Source: UBA1049 sp964525815
GTDB lineage: Bacteria; Bacillota; Clostridia; Oscillospirales; CAG-382
Assembly (NCBI GenBank): GCA_964525815.1
Contig: CAZGJQ010000039.1
Span: 1-17,000 of the forward strand
Length of the DNA: 17,000 bases
Reading direction: 5' to 3'
Shown: positions 5,356 through 12,086 of the stretch, one piece after another
Numbering within the stretch: position 1 is the first letter of the stretch
Layout of the letters: each line of letters starts with the position of its first letter
Translations under genes and position numbers: made by a program
The notes under the pieces: model-generated
The model's input: only the letters and a program-made list of their open reading frames with translations
What the model was told of the DNA's origin: nothing
Databases searched by the model: none

Positions 5356-8022
5356 TTGCGTTCATTTTTCAGCAAACTAAAAAGGTACAGCGGAGAAATA
5401 ACAATTGCGGGCATTGTAATCGTTGTCCTGCACAACATAATGTTTTTTTACACATTCTCTCAGCAAAGCGCACGGCTTACCGAGGAGGCAAATAAAACAC
5501 AGCTTGCGGAGATAGCTTACCAAACCGCAAACAATATTAAAACAATGACGGATGGCATGTCCGATTACATAAACTGCGCGGCAGAGTCATTTTCCGAATA
5601 CGAGGATTTGCTCTCCGAGCACTCGCTGGAGAAGCTAAGAGCCGTTAATGAAAAAAGCCGTTTTGACAGAATACGGATAGTGTTGGATGATTATGTGAGC
5701 TACGGTCCAGACGGAACCGAGGCTGATGTGGCTCCCCGGCTCTTCCTGGAGGAAGCGTTTAGGGGGCGCAGCGGTGTGTCCGGAGTAATAAAATCAGTAA
5801 TAACCGAGGCGGATATTATATCGTTTTATGCTCCCATTTATAGCGGAGAGCATGTGACCGGAGTGCTTACCGGAGCTTATGAGGTAGAGAGTATTTCTGC
5901 AGCTGTGAATATTACAAGCTTCGGCGGTTATGGCTTTGCAAGCATCATGGAGTCGGACGGTAATATGATTATTACCCCTCTGGATGAGAACCTGCCGGAG
6001 AGCGGCTTGCATAATGCCTGGACTTTTTTTGAGGACATTGAGCTTGCGGAGGGCTTCAGCCTTCAGGCACTCAAGGAGGATGTTCAAAACGGCGAGAGCG
6101 GGATTCTGGAATACACCGTTTCCGGCGAAAAGAAATATACATTCTACACGCCCTCCGGAGTAAATGACTGGTATGTTCTTCAGACGGTTCCGGAAACCGT
6201 TTTAATCACGCAGACAGATTACATAAACGATATTTCGATAGAGCTTATGCTAAAGGTTGTAGGTCTGTTTGCATTCGTTGTAGTAATAGTATTGTTTTTT
6301 AGCTATACATCCCGTAAGAGCATTACGAGCACAAAAATGCAGCTTGACAATATTGTAAACGCTGTTCCGGGCGGAGTGGTAAAATGCTCCGGTAATCCCG
6401 ATTATGACTTTGAATATATAAGCGACGGCTTTTTGGAGCTTATCGGATGCACAAGGGAGGAGCTGGAGTCCGGCACTACCGGAGGTTTACTGGACAGCGT
6501 GTTTGTTGAGGACAAGGACAGGGTATTAAGACAGCTGGAAAAGCAGAAAGAGGATACCGAGATACAGCTTGAGTACAGGATAAAAACGCTGTCGGGAGAA
6601 ACCATATGGATACTTAACAAGTGCTTGCGTACCGTAGATAAAAGCGATGACCAGCCCCGACTCTATTGCGTATGTATCGATATTACCTCGAACAAGAGGG
6701 TTCAGCAGACCTTGCAGCTGAGTAATGAGCGGTTTAATATGGCAATGAGCCAAACCTCTAATATTGTTTTTGAGTATGAGTCAATGTCCGGCAAAATTCA
6801 TTTCGTTACCAAGACCAGCTCATACTATAATCTGCCTCCCACGCTTGAAAACGGTCCGGATTATTTTGTAAAGCACGGTATTGTGGATGACCAATTTACC
6901 GATCATTTTGTTGCTTGCTTCAAATCAATTTCCAAGCCGGAAACAACCATGGTTTCCCTAATCCTGAAGCTAAAACGTGCAGACGGGAAGCGGGTATGGA
7001 ACAGGCTCACAATATCATCCATCAACGAACCTGCCTTCGGTATGGTAAGGTCGATAGGAACCTTTGAGGATATAACCCAGGCTAAGGAGGCGATGCTTCG
7101 GCATAAGCGGGAGGAGAAATACCGCGCCGCAATGCTCGCAGATGCAATAATTACATATGAAATTAATCTGTCGTCCGACAGGTATATAAAGATAATCTCC
7201 ACGGAACACCGATTTGATTATTACACCCGAAACTATTCGGAAGTCCTGCCCAGTCTCTGCGACTCGACCATATACCCCGAGGACAGGGAGATGTTTTTGA
7301 ACACATACCACAGGGATAACCTTATTAAGCAGTTCGAGAAGGGTAGACCGGTTCTGTATAACGAATATCGTCATCTTGACAAAAACGGACAGGCCTTTTG
7401 GGTTTCCTGCACCACAAACCTGCTATCCGACCCTGAAAACGGGGATATTAAGGCTATTTCTTACATAAAGGATATAGACGAGCAAAAACGTAAGGAGCTT
7501 GCTATAAAACGCAATTCGGAGCGGGATTCGCTTACCGAGCTTTATAACCGGAAGGCGGCGCAGAATCTTATAACCGATTATCTTAGGGTTTCTGACCCTA
7601 AAACGATAAAAAATGCGTTTATTTCGATTGATCTTGACGGCTTCAAGATTGTCAACGACAGGTATGGGCATCTTACGGGAGATAATCTGCTGAGTAAGGT
7701 TTCCGCCTGCCTAAGCTCGGTATTCCGAGGCACCGATATAGTCGCCCGTATGGGCGGCGACGAGTTTGTCGTTTTTATGAAGGATATACGGGACAGGACG
7801 GATGTGATGTTAAAGGCAACGGCGGCATGTATTGCGCTCAAGCGGCTCTATGTTGACGAGAACAATGAACAATGCATCTCGGCCAGCATGGGAATAGCTC
7901 TATACCCAACGCACGGGGACAGCTTTGAGGAGCTGTACAGAGCATCTGATAAGGCGCTGTATCGTGCAAAGAATCTCGGTAAGGATCGCTGCGTTTTCTA
8001 CGACCCCGATACGGATACGTAA
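5356..8022 (+). CDS. Membrane dCache-PAS-GGDEF diguanylate cyclase
   Basis: An 888-residue protein that should make c-di-GMP from two GTP. The start is TTG at 5356, seven bases after AGGAGG; the longer frame from ATG 5284 would run through the riboswitch and is rejected. Transmembrane helix 1 (about 14-34) and helix 2 (about 297-322) bracket an extracellular region like a dCache ligand sensor. Inside the cell follow three PAS-like domains (about 330-445, 455-590, 588-715) and a GGDEF domain opening with DSLTELYNR (724-732). The active-site loop GGDEF is intact at 800-804. The inhibitory site RGTD (791-794) stands exactly five residues before it, predicting product inhibition. No EAL or HD-GYP domain is present. 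Regulation is predicted at two levels by its own product: the leader riboswitch and the I-site. The extracellular ligand is unknown. Confidence 0.93.
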   Translation: MRSFFSKLKRYSGEITIAGIVIVVLHNIMFFYTFSQQSARLTEEANKTQLAEIAYQTANNIKTMTDGMSDYINCAAESFSEYEDLLSEHSLEKLRAVNEKSRFDRIRIVLDDYVSYGPDGTEADVAPRLFLEEAFRGRSGVSGVIKSVITEADIISFYAPIYSGEHVTGVLTGAYEVESISAAVNITSFGGYGFASIMESDGNMIITPLDENLPESGLHNAWTFFEDIELAEGFSLQALKEDVQNGESGILEYTVSGEKKYTFYTPSGVNDWYVLQTVPETVLITQTDYINDISIELMLKVVGLFAFVVVIVLFFSYTSRKSITSTKMQLDNIVNAVPGGVVKCSGNPDYDFEYISDGFLELIGCTREELESGTTGGLLDSVFVEDKDRVLRQLEKQKEDTEIQLEYRIKTLSGETIWILNKCLRTVDKSDDQPRLYCVCIDITSNKRVQQTLQLSNERFNMAMSQTSNIVFEYESMSGKIHFVTKTSSYYNLPPTLENGPDYFVKHGIVDDQFTDHFVACFKSISKPETTMVSLILKLKRADGKRVWNRLTISSINEPAFGMVRSIGTFEDITQAKEAMLRHKREEKYRAAMLADAIITYEINLSSDRYIKIISTEHRFDYYTRNYSEVLPSLCDSTIYPEDREMFLNTYHRDNLIKQFEKGRPVLYNEYRHLDKNGQAFWVSCTTNLLSDPENGDIKAISYIKDIDEQKRKELAIKRNSERDSLTELYNRKAAQNLITDYLRVSDPKTIKNAFISIDLDGFKIVNDRYGHLTGDNLLSKVSACLSSVFRGTDIVARMGGDEFVVFMKDIRDRTDVMLKATAACIALKRLYVDENNEQCISASMGIALYPTHGDSFEELYRASDKALYRAKNLGKDRCVFYDPDTDT

Positions 8023-8040
8023 ATCTCATCTGAATAAACA

Positions 8041-8068
8041 AAAAAAGCGGCGAAGCAGCCGCTTTTTT
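8041..8068. terminator. Bidirectional intrinsic terminator
   Basis: AAAAAAGCGGC (8041-8051) pairs with GCCGCTTTTTT (8058-8068) around a 6-nt loop. A run of T follows the GC stem on both strands, so it can end the cyclase transcript and the convergent surface-protein transcript. Confidence 0.9.
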
Positions 8069-8096
8069 AGTGGTTGTATTAATCTATTTTTACCTC

Positions 8097-9074
8097 TTAT
8101 GCTTTTCTTCTTCCGGTAATCAGGCTTGTGGCTATAATCAGAACCGCAGCAATAGCTATTACAGCATATAATATGTACCTCGATTCATCTCCGGTCTGAG
8201 GTGCGCTTGTTTCACTGGATTCATCTTCGCTGGATTCAGCGGAGGGCTCTGAGGACTCTTCCTCTGATTCGTCGGATTCCTCCGATTCTTCAGATTCTTC
8301 AGATTCATCATCTGACGTGTCATCGGAGCTATCATCATCACCGTAGAAAATCTCAAGATCACCAAGGTAATTTGCCTCGACTTGAGCGGCTGTAAGCTCT
8401 ACCGAATAAAAACGCATCGAAAGGAACTCGGCTTCGTAGTTTCTTGTCTCATGATCATGTCCGAACCAAAGGTCGTCTGCTCCTATTGGATTTACGGCAT
8501 CCTTTTGATCAATCTGTACTCCGTCAACATACATTGTAACCTTGCCGCCTACCTTGAAGGTAATAGTAACCGTCGAGTTTGTGAAGTAATCTAAACCGCC
8601 CGCAGATTGAGGTCTTGAGTTGGTATAGTTCTTGAATTCAATGTAATCGTCACTTAATCTGCGGAAAAGTGCAAAATAATCATTGTTGGAGTTGATAAAG
8701 GTATTATATTGCTGTCCAAGAGATTTCAACTCACCAAGAACGAGCTCAACTGTGAACTCCTGACCGTTGACAACATCCACCACCGCCTGTGGGAAATAGG
8801 TCTTGGATGTGTCAAGCAGGTATGCGTTGTCTGTGAAATAGTTATTGTCATCCTTTAACACATTTATGATGTCGTTGCCTTTTCCGGATAAATCAGCCCA
8901 AGTAGTTGCCTCGGTATCCTGGCCGCTTCCGGTGTTGTTATTACCCAAATAGCACGCCTCAAGCCCGTCCTGTACATACGGAAGCTCGGTTGCTGTTGCT
9001 CCCCAAATGCTGGAGATGGTTAAAATAACGATAAATACTGCTACCGCTATAATTCTTAAATGCTTCTGCTTCAT
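8097..9074 (-). CDS. Secreted LamG-domain surface protein with acidic stalk and PQTG-type anchor
   Basis: This 325-residue protein starts at ATG 9074, with AAGGAG just upstream. Residues 1-29 are a signal peptide (positive start, hydrophobic core, ATA before the mature end). About 33-240 form a concanavalin-like LamG jelly roll: TTWADLSGKGNDI near the start and MRFYSVELTAAQVEANYLGD near the end are hallmark segments of such carbohydrate- or ligand-binding domains. A stalk of Ser, Glu and Asp (about 243-290) follows. The end has APQTGDE, a hydrophobic helix and GRRKA, the layout of a sortase signal; C. difficile sortase B accepts (S/P)PxTG-like motifs, so wall anchoring is plausible. No glycosidase residues are seen, and the target glycan or partner is unknown. 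It converges on the cyclase gene across a shared terminator. Confidence 0.85.
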   Translation of the reverse strand: MKQKHLRIIAVAVFIVILTISSIWGATATELPYVQDGLEACYLGNNNTGSGQDTEATTWADLSGKGNDIINVLKDDNNYFTDNAYLLDTSKTYFPQAVVDVVNGQEFTVELVLGELKSLGQQYNTFINSNNDYFALFRRLSDDYIEFKNYTNSRPQSAGGLDYFTNSTVTITFKVGGKVTMYVDGVQIDQKDAVNPIGADDLWFGHDHETRNYEAEFLSMRFYSVELTAAQVEANYLGDLEIFYGDDDSSDDTSDDESEESEESEESDESEEESSEPSAESSEDESSETSAPQTGDESRYILYAVIAIAAVLIIATSLITGRRKA

Positions 9075-9131
9075 AATCCGCTCCTTATTTTAAATTTTTT
9101 GTTGCTACAGATTTTTCTATTTAATAAAAGT

Positions 9132-9160
9132 ATTATATCATATTGTTTTTATAAAATCAA
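9132..9160 (-). promoter_or_regulatory. Promoter of the LamG surface protein
   Basis: On the minus strand, TTGATT (9155-9160), a 17-bp spacer and a perfect TATAAT (9132-9137) stand about 58 bp before the ATG. The -35 matches consensus only partly. Confidence 0.6.
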
Positions 9161-9300
9161 TATTATTCGCGATATAATAAAATAAATTCTTGCTTAATTT
9201 GTTTAACGACAGATTATTAAGCCTATAAACACTAAGTGACATGTTTTTTATTGATTATGATTATTCCACATGGTATTATAATATATGAGAAATAACGGTA

Positions 9301-9471
9301 AGAAGAAAGGGTAACCTTGTTTAACCGACTCTGCCGGACGAGGTTACCGTGGATATGGAGGTTGCATGGATTGAGCCGTTTGCTCCCATTCTTCCCATAA
9401 TAAGGGTCGGGAGCATTGACGAGGCAATGACCCGTCCGAAAGCGATTACAATTAACCTTAGAGGGATATAA
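9301..9471 (+). pseudogene. Remnant of NADP-dependent glyceraldehyde-3-phosphate dehydrogenase (gapN)
   Basis: One plus-strand frame reads RRKGNLV, then a TAA stop (9322-9324), then PTLPDEVTVDMEVAWIEPF and APILPIIRVGSIDEA, and then jumps to MTRPKAITINLRGI and a stop at 9469-9471. The first part matches the late catalytic-domain segment of non-phosphorylating GAPDH (in Streptococcus mutans GapN, GNLICP...DMRLAWEEPFGPVLPIIRV, recalled from memory). The last part matches the C-terminal end of the same family (IEAMTTVKSVVFDI). The roughly 80-90 residues normally between them are missing, as is everything before. The gene is therefore dead: truncated at the 5' side, interrupted by a nonsense codon and internally deleted. 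The assignment to GapN rather than another aldehyde dehydrogenase rests on these segments only. Confidence 0.75.
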
Positions 9472-9472
9472 T
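9445..9472 (+). promoter_or_regulatory. Possible ferredoxin promoter inside the gapN remnant
   Basis: ATTACA (9445-9450), a 16-bp spacer and a perfect TATAAT (9467-9472). Transcription would start near 9479 and give a leader of about 130 nt with stem-loops AAAGGTT/AACCTTT (9489-9510), TTAACT/AGTTAA (9530-9550) and TCTTGC/GCAAGA (9551-9565). The -35 is only partly consensus. Confidence 0.4.
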
Positions 9473-9608
9473 ACAAACAGAAATAAAGAAAGGTTAAAAT
9501 ATAAACCTTTCAAACAACGGTTTTGTGCCTTAACTTCAAAGGGGAGTTAATCTTGCTCCGCAAGAACGGCATAATTCCAGCTCACTACTGAAAGGAATGG
9601 TCATAAAA

Positions 9609-9797
9609 ATGAAAGCAAAACTGGACAGAGACGGCTGCATATCCTGCGGATTGTGTCCGGAGATATGCCCGGAGGTATTCAGAATGGCGGATGACGATCT
9701 TGCGGAGGTCTGGCAGGAGGATGTGCCGGAGGATGCAGAGGATAAGGCGATTGAGGCACAGGAGAGCTGCCCGGTATCGGTTATAATCGTAGAATAG
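9609..9797 (+). CDS. Single [4Fe-4S] cluster ferredoxin
   Basis: A 62-residue electron carrier. The ATG at 9609 gives the usual MKAKxDxDxC start and lies 12 bases after AAAGGA (9591-9596); the ATG at 9597 overlaps that site. Cysteines C10, C13 and C16 (CISCGLC) plus C54 (ESCPVSVI) are the expected cluster ligands, in the pattern of Thermotoga-type monocluster ferredoxins. C20 (PEICPEVF) is the position that forms a disulfide in some relatives, but the partner cysteine is absent, so it would be free. The middle is acidic, as normal. It probably serves low-potential redox enzymes. No partner oxidoreductase is in the window, and the gene stands alone after the gapN remnant. Confidence 0.92.
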   Translation: MKAKLDRDGCISCGLCPEICPEVFRMADDDLAEVWQEDVPEDAEDKAIEAQESCPVSVIIVE

Positions 9798-9860
9798 GCG
9801 TTTTAAGTCTTTTGGACTCCGCTACATTTCCCTGTCAAGCGTAAATACCAAATCCGACAC

Positions 9861-9905
9861 AAAAAGATAGGCACAAACCAGCAGACTAACTGGGTTTGTG
9901 CCTAT
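9861..9905 (-). terminator. Intrinsic terminator (minus strand)
   Basis: ATAGGCACAAACC (9867-9879) pairs with GGTTTGTGCCTAT (9893-9905), with extra pairs towards the loop and one bulged base. Read on the minus strand, a run of T (9865-9861) follows the stem directly. It lies about 50 bp beyond the stop of the small membrane-protein frame at 9955 and is its natural terminator. Confidence 0.75.
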
Positions 9906-9954
9906 AATACTAATGCTCGCCTACGGGACTGTCCCTCTAATTTTATACCGTATT

Positions 9955-10191
9955 TTAGAAATCTATTTTGGTATAGAGCCTTCTTGTAATAACGTAGGAA
10001 ACCATGTAAACAATCACCGATATTGCAAAAGATATTAGGGCGGGAACACCCTCTGTTAATCCCAATCTAACACCTGCTGAGGAAATCAACAAAGGGACTA
10101 TAAATGCGATTAAAAAACATACAAAGGTAAGCCCTTCTTGTTTACCTTCCGCAAATTTTGTACTAGACAGTGGAAAGAGCAACCCTATCAT
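9955..10191 (-). pseudogene. Small membrane protein, probable C-terminal remnant of an ABC-2-type permease
   Basis: The frame encodes 78 residues with two hydrophobic helices (about 21-40 and 50-68) and ends RRLYTKIDF, an ending common among ABC-2 family permeases (family resemblance from memory). The N-terminal stretch FPLSSTKFAEGKQEG looks like an internal loop of a larger protein. The only ATG follows directly on the U-run of the upstream terminator (10192-10227) with no ribosome-binding site, and an in-frame stop lies 15 bases before it. A 5'-truncated gene that kept its own terminator explains this best. A genuine small membrane protein cannot be excluded. Confidence 0.45.
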
Positions 10192-10227
10192 AAAAAGATG
10201 CGTTCAGCTTCTTCTGAATCGCATCTT
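10192..10227 (-). terminator. Strong intrinsic terminator (minus strand)
   Basis: AAGATGCG-TTCAG (10195-10207) pairs with CTGAA-CGCATCTT (10214-10227) over 13 bp with a single bulged T at 10219. On the minus strand the stem runs into TTTTT. It follows immediately after the stop of the unrecognised frame at 10228-10452, as if it were that gene's terminator. Confidence 0.8.
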
Positions 10228-10452
10228 CTAAAAATCCAATATTATAATATACAACCTCATTAGTATGCCTGCGTGTGTTGAAAAATACCATGTTGTTTTT
10301 AGAGTTTCGTCGCAATAAATGCCACCCAATTTAGCAATCTTGTCGATGAGGTCTTTGGTTTTCTTATCGGTAATAAAACTTACTGCTTGGATAGTGTTAA
10401 TTATAGTACAAATATTGAAATAAGTAAAGAGATTTCTGTCATTATTTGCATA
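10228..10452 (-). pseudogene. Unrecognised reading-frame remnant
   Basis: On the minus strand a frame of about 74 codons runs to TAG at 10228-10230. It has no ATG except near the end and no ribosome-binding site. The middle looks protein-like (TIQAVSFITDKKTKDLIDKI, then AKLGGIYCDETLKTTWYF) with an amphipathic helix and a following strand. I do not recognise the family. The adjoining terminator suggests it is the 3' end of a former gene whose 5' part is lost. Confidence 0.35.
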
Positions 10453-10485
10453 CTTTTATCACAATTGCGAAATGTTTGTTAAAGA

Positions 10486-10737
10486 TTGCGATTTTATGAC
10501 AGTAATACAGGTGAACTTCTCGTTGAACACGAGCTTAAAGCCAACGGGGTGGGTAGATTCGTACAAATACCCAAAAATGCCGACCGTTTCAGGGAAACCA
10601 AATACGACAGCCTGAAAGTTAAGGTTTTGGAAGGGTTTTGCGGACTGGAGCCGGCAGAGATGCATGTTGGTCGTATAATGGAGCGTTATCCGAGATACAT
10701 AAGGGATCAGCTTTCAATTATAGATAAATTACAGAAG
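10486..10737 (+). pseudogene. C-terminal fragment of an IS21-like (IstA-type) transposase
   Basis: The frame is open from a TAA at 10477-10479 and is transposase-like over residues 2-84. FYDSNTGELLVEHEL resembles the beta-strand region after the catalytic core. RETKYDSLKVKVLEGF and MERYPRYIRDQLSIID resemble the family ending (PRYIRDQ is characteristic of IS21-type IstA; from memory). The DDE catalytic core is absent. After residue 84 the frame continues to 10833 but becomes hydrophobic and A+T-rich, so it probably runs into unrelated DNA. There is no start or ribosome-binding site. It marks a former insertion sequence and is not active. Confidence 0.55.
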
Positions 10738-10811
10738 GTTTCCAACTCTATTATATCACTTTTTGGTAATCTCTTGTACTTTTTGAACTCCTACATTAAT
10801 TTTACACAAAG

Positions 10812-10830
10812 CGGACAGAAAAACTGTCCG
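10812..10830 (-). terminator. Possible terminator of the heat-shock operon
   Basis: CGGACAG (10812-10818) and CTGTCCG (10824-10830) form a 7-bp perfect stem with a 5-nt loop, 27 bp after the dnaJ stop. On the minus strand only CTTTGTG follows, a poor U-run, so termination may be weak. Confidence 0.45.
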
Positions 10831-10856
10831 TAGAGCATAATCAATCTGCAAGGAGC

Positions 10857-11996
10857 TTACTTTTTGAACTTGGAGAAGAAGGACTGCTTTTTGGCGTAGT
10901 TTTTATCATCGCACGCCTCGCCGAAGGCATTAAGAGCATCCTTTTGTTTTTTATTAAGATTCTTGGGCACCTCGATGGACACCTTGGCATACAAATCCCC
11001 TTTGTTCTTGCCCCGGATATTCTGTATACCCTTGCCCTTTATCGCAAAAACAGTGCCGCTCTGAGTTCCCTCCGGAACGGTAAGCTCACCCTTTCCCTCC
11101 AATGTGGGTATAATTATTTTTGCACCCAGAGCCGCCTCCACGAAGGTTATGGGAACCTCGCAGTGCAGATTGTAGCCGTCCCGCTCGAAAATATGATGCG
11201 GTCTTACCGAAATAAGCACAACAAGGTCGCCGTTGGGTCCGTTGTTCTCCCCGGCGTTACCCTGACCGGACAGAACTATTCGCTGACCGTTGTCTATTCC
11301 CGCAGGAACAGAGACCTCTAATTTTTTTTGTTTTTTTACATAACCGGCTCCCTTGCAGTCTGAGCACGGGTCGCTTACTATCTTCCCTTTGCCTCTGCAA
11401 TTATCACAAACACGGGTGGATTGCATAACACCGAAGGGTGTACGCTGCTGCGTGGTAACCTGACCGCTGCCTCGGCAAACCGAGCAGGTTTCCGGAGCCG
11501 AGCCCTTCGCAGCGCCGTTTCCGCCGCAGGTTGCGCATCGCTCAACTCTGCTGTAGGATATGTCCTTATTACAGCCGAACGCTGCCTCCTCAAAGTCTAT
11601 CGTGATTCTGTACCCGACATCCTCTCCCTTTGACGGAGCGTTGGAGTATCTGCTCCTTTTTGAGCCGCCGCCGAAAATACCGCCGAATATGTCGCCGAAT
11701 ATATCGCCCATATCAAACCCGCCGTCAAAACCGTCAAACCCTCCGAACCCGCCGCCGAAGCTCTGGTCTACTCCCGCATGCCCGAACTGGTCATAACGGG
11801 CTTTTTTATCCGTATCGGAAAGCACCGAATACGCCTCGCCCACTTCCTTAAACTTTTTTGCCGCATCCTTATCATCGGGATTGGTATCCGGGTGGTACTT
11901 CTTTGCCAGCAGTCTGAACGCTTTTTTTATATCGTTTTCGCTTGCGGTCTTGGGTATCCCCAAAACCTCGTAATAATCCCTCTTATTCTCGGCCAT
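10857..11996 (-). CDS. dnaJ: Chaperone DnaJ (Hsp40)
   Basis: A 379-residue type I Hsp40 co-chaperone that delivers substrates to DnaK and stimulates its ATPase. The J domain (about 6-72) contains the essential HPD at 35-37. A Gly/Phe-rich linker (GGGFGGFDGFDGGF) follows. The central zinc domain has all four CxxCxGxG-type repeats: CATCGGNG, CSVCRGSG, CDNCRGKG and CSDCKGAG. C-terminal substrate-binding beta domains complete a full-length protein. The start ATG has GGGAG seven bases upstream. It is the last gene of hrcA-grpE-dnaK-dnaJ, separated from dnaK by a strong stem-loop at 12036-12070. Expression should follow the CIRCE/HrcA-controlled promoter at 15797-15824. Confidence 0.98.
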   Translation of the reverse strand: MAENKRDYYEVLGIPKTASENDIKKAFRLLAKKYHPDTNPDDKDAAKKFKEVGEAYSVLSDTDKKARYDQFGHAGVDQSFGGGFGGFDGFDGGFDMGDIFGDIFGGIFGGGSKRSRYSNAPSKGEDVGYRITIDFEEAAFGCNKDISYSRVERCATCGGNGAAKGSAPETCSVCRGSGQVTTQQRTPFGVMQSTRVCDNCRGKGKIVSDPCSDCKGAGYVKKQKKLEVSVPAGIDNGQRIVLSGQGNAGENNGPNGDLVVLISVRPHHIFERDGYNLHCEVPITFVEAALGAKIIIPTLEGKGELTVPEGTQSGTVFAIKGKGIQNIRGKNKGDLYAKVSIEVPKNLNKKQKDALNAFGEACDDKNYAKKQSFFSKFKK

Positions 11997-12035
11997 ACAC
12001 AGCTCCCTTAATTAAATATGTAAAATTCTTTCGCT

Positions 12036-12070
12036 CACAGGCAATGCGGCTTACCGCCGCATTGCCTGTG
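12036..12070 (-). other. Perfect 15-bp intercistronic stem-loop between dnaK and dnaJ
   Basis: CACAGGCAATGCGGC (12036-12050) pairs without mismatch with GCCGCATTGCCTGTG (12056-12070) around the loop TTACC. No T-run follows on either strand, so it is not a standard terminator. In this position it could stabilise the 3' end of an upstream mRNA, mark a processing site, or reduce read-through, making DnaK more abundant than DnaJ. Confidence 0.85.
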
Positions 12071-12086
12071 TGGATAAAATGTTTAG

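Noticed and set aside
8206..8340. Possible CRISPR or short tandem repeat array
   Set aside because: The near-repeats are TCA/TTC-rich codons of the Ser/Glu stalk; there are no spacers or constant repeat units.
9310..9415. Hairpins GGTAACCT/AGGTTACC and TGCTCCC/GGGAGCA as a possible structured RNA
   Set aside because: They fall inside the gapN remnant and are more simply leftovers of coding sequence.
9232..9513. 93-residue minus-strand frame
   Set aside because: It is antisense to the gapN remnant, whose plus-strand peptide similarity is clear.
9925..9935. GGGAC-T-GTCCC palindrome as an operator
   Set aside because: Single short palindrome after a remnant gene, with no promoter nearby to regulate.
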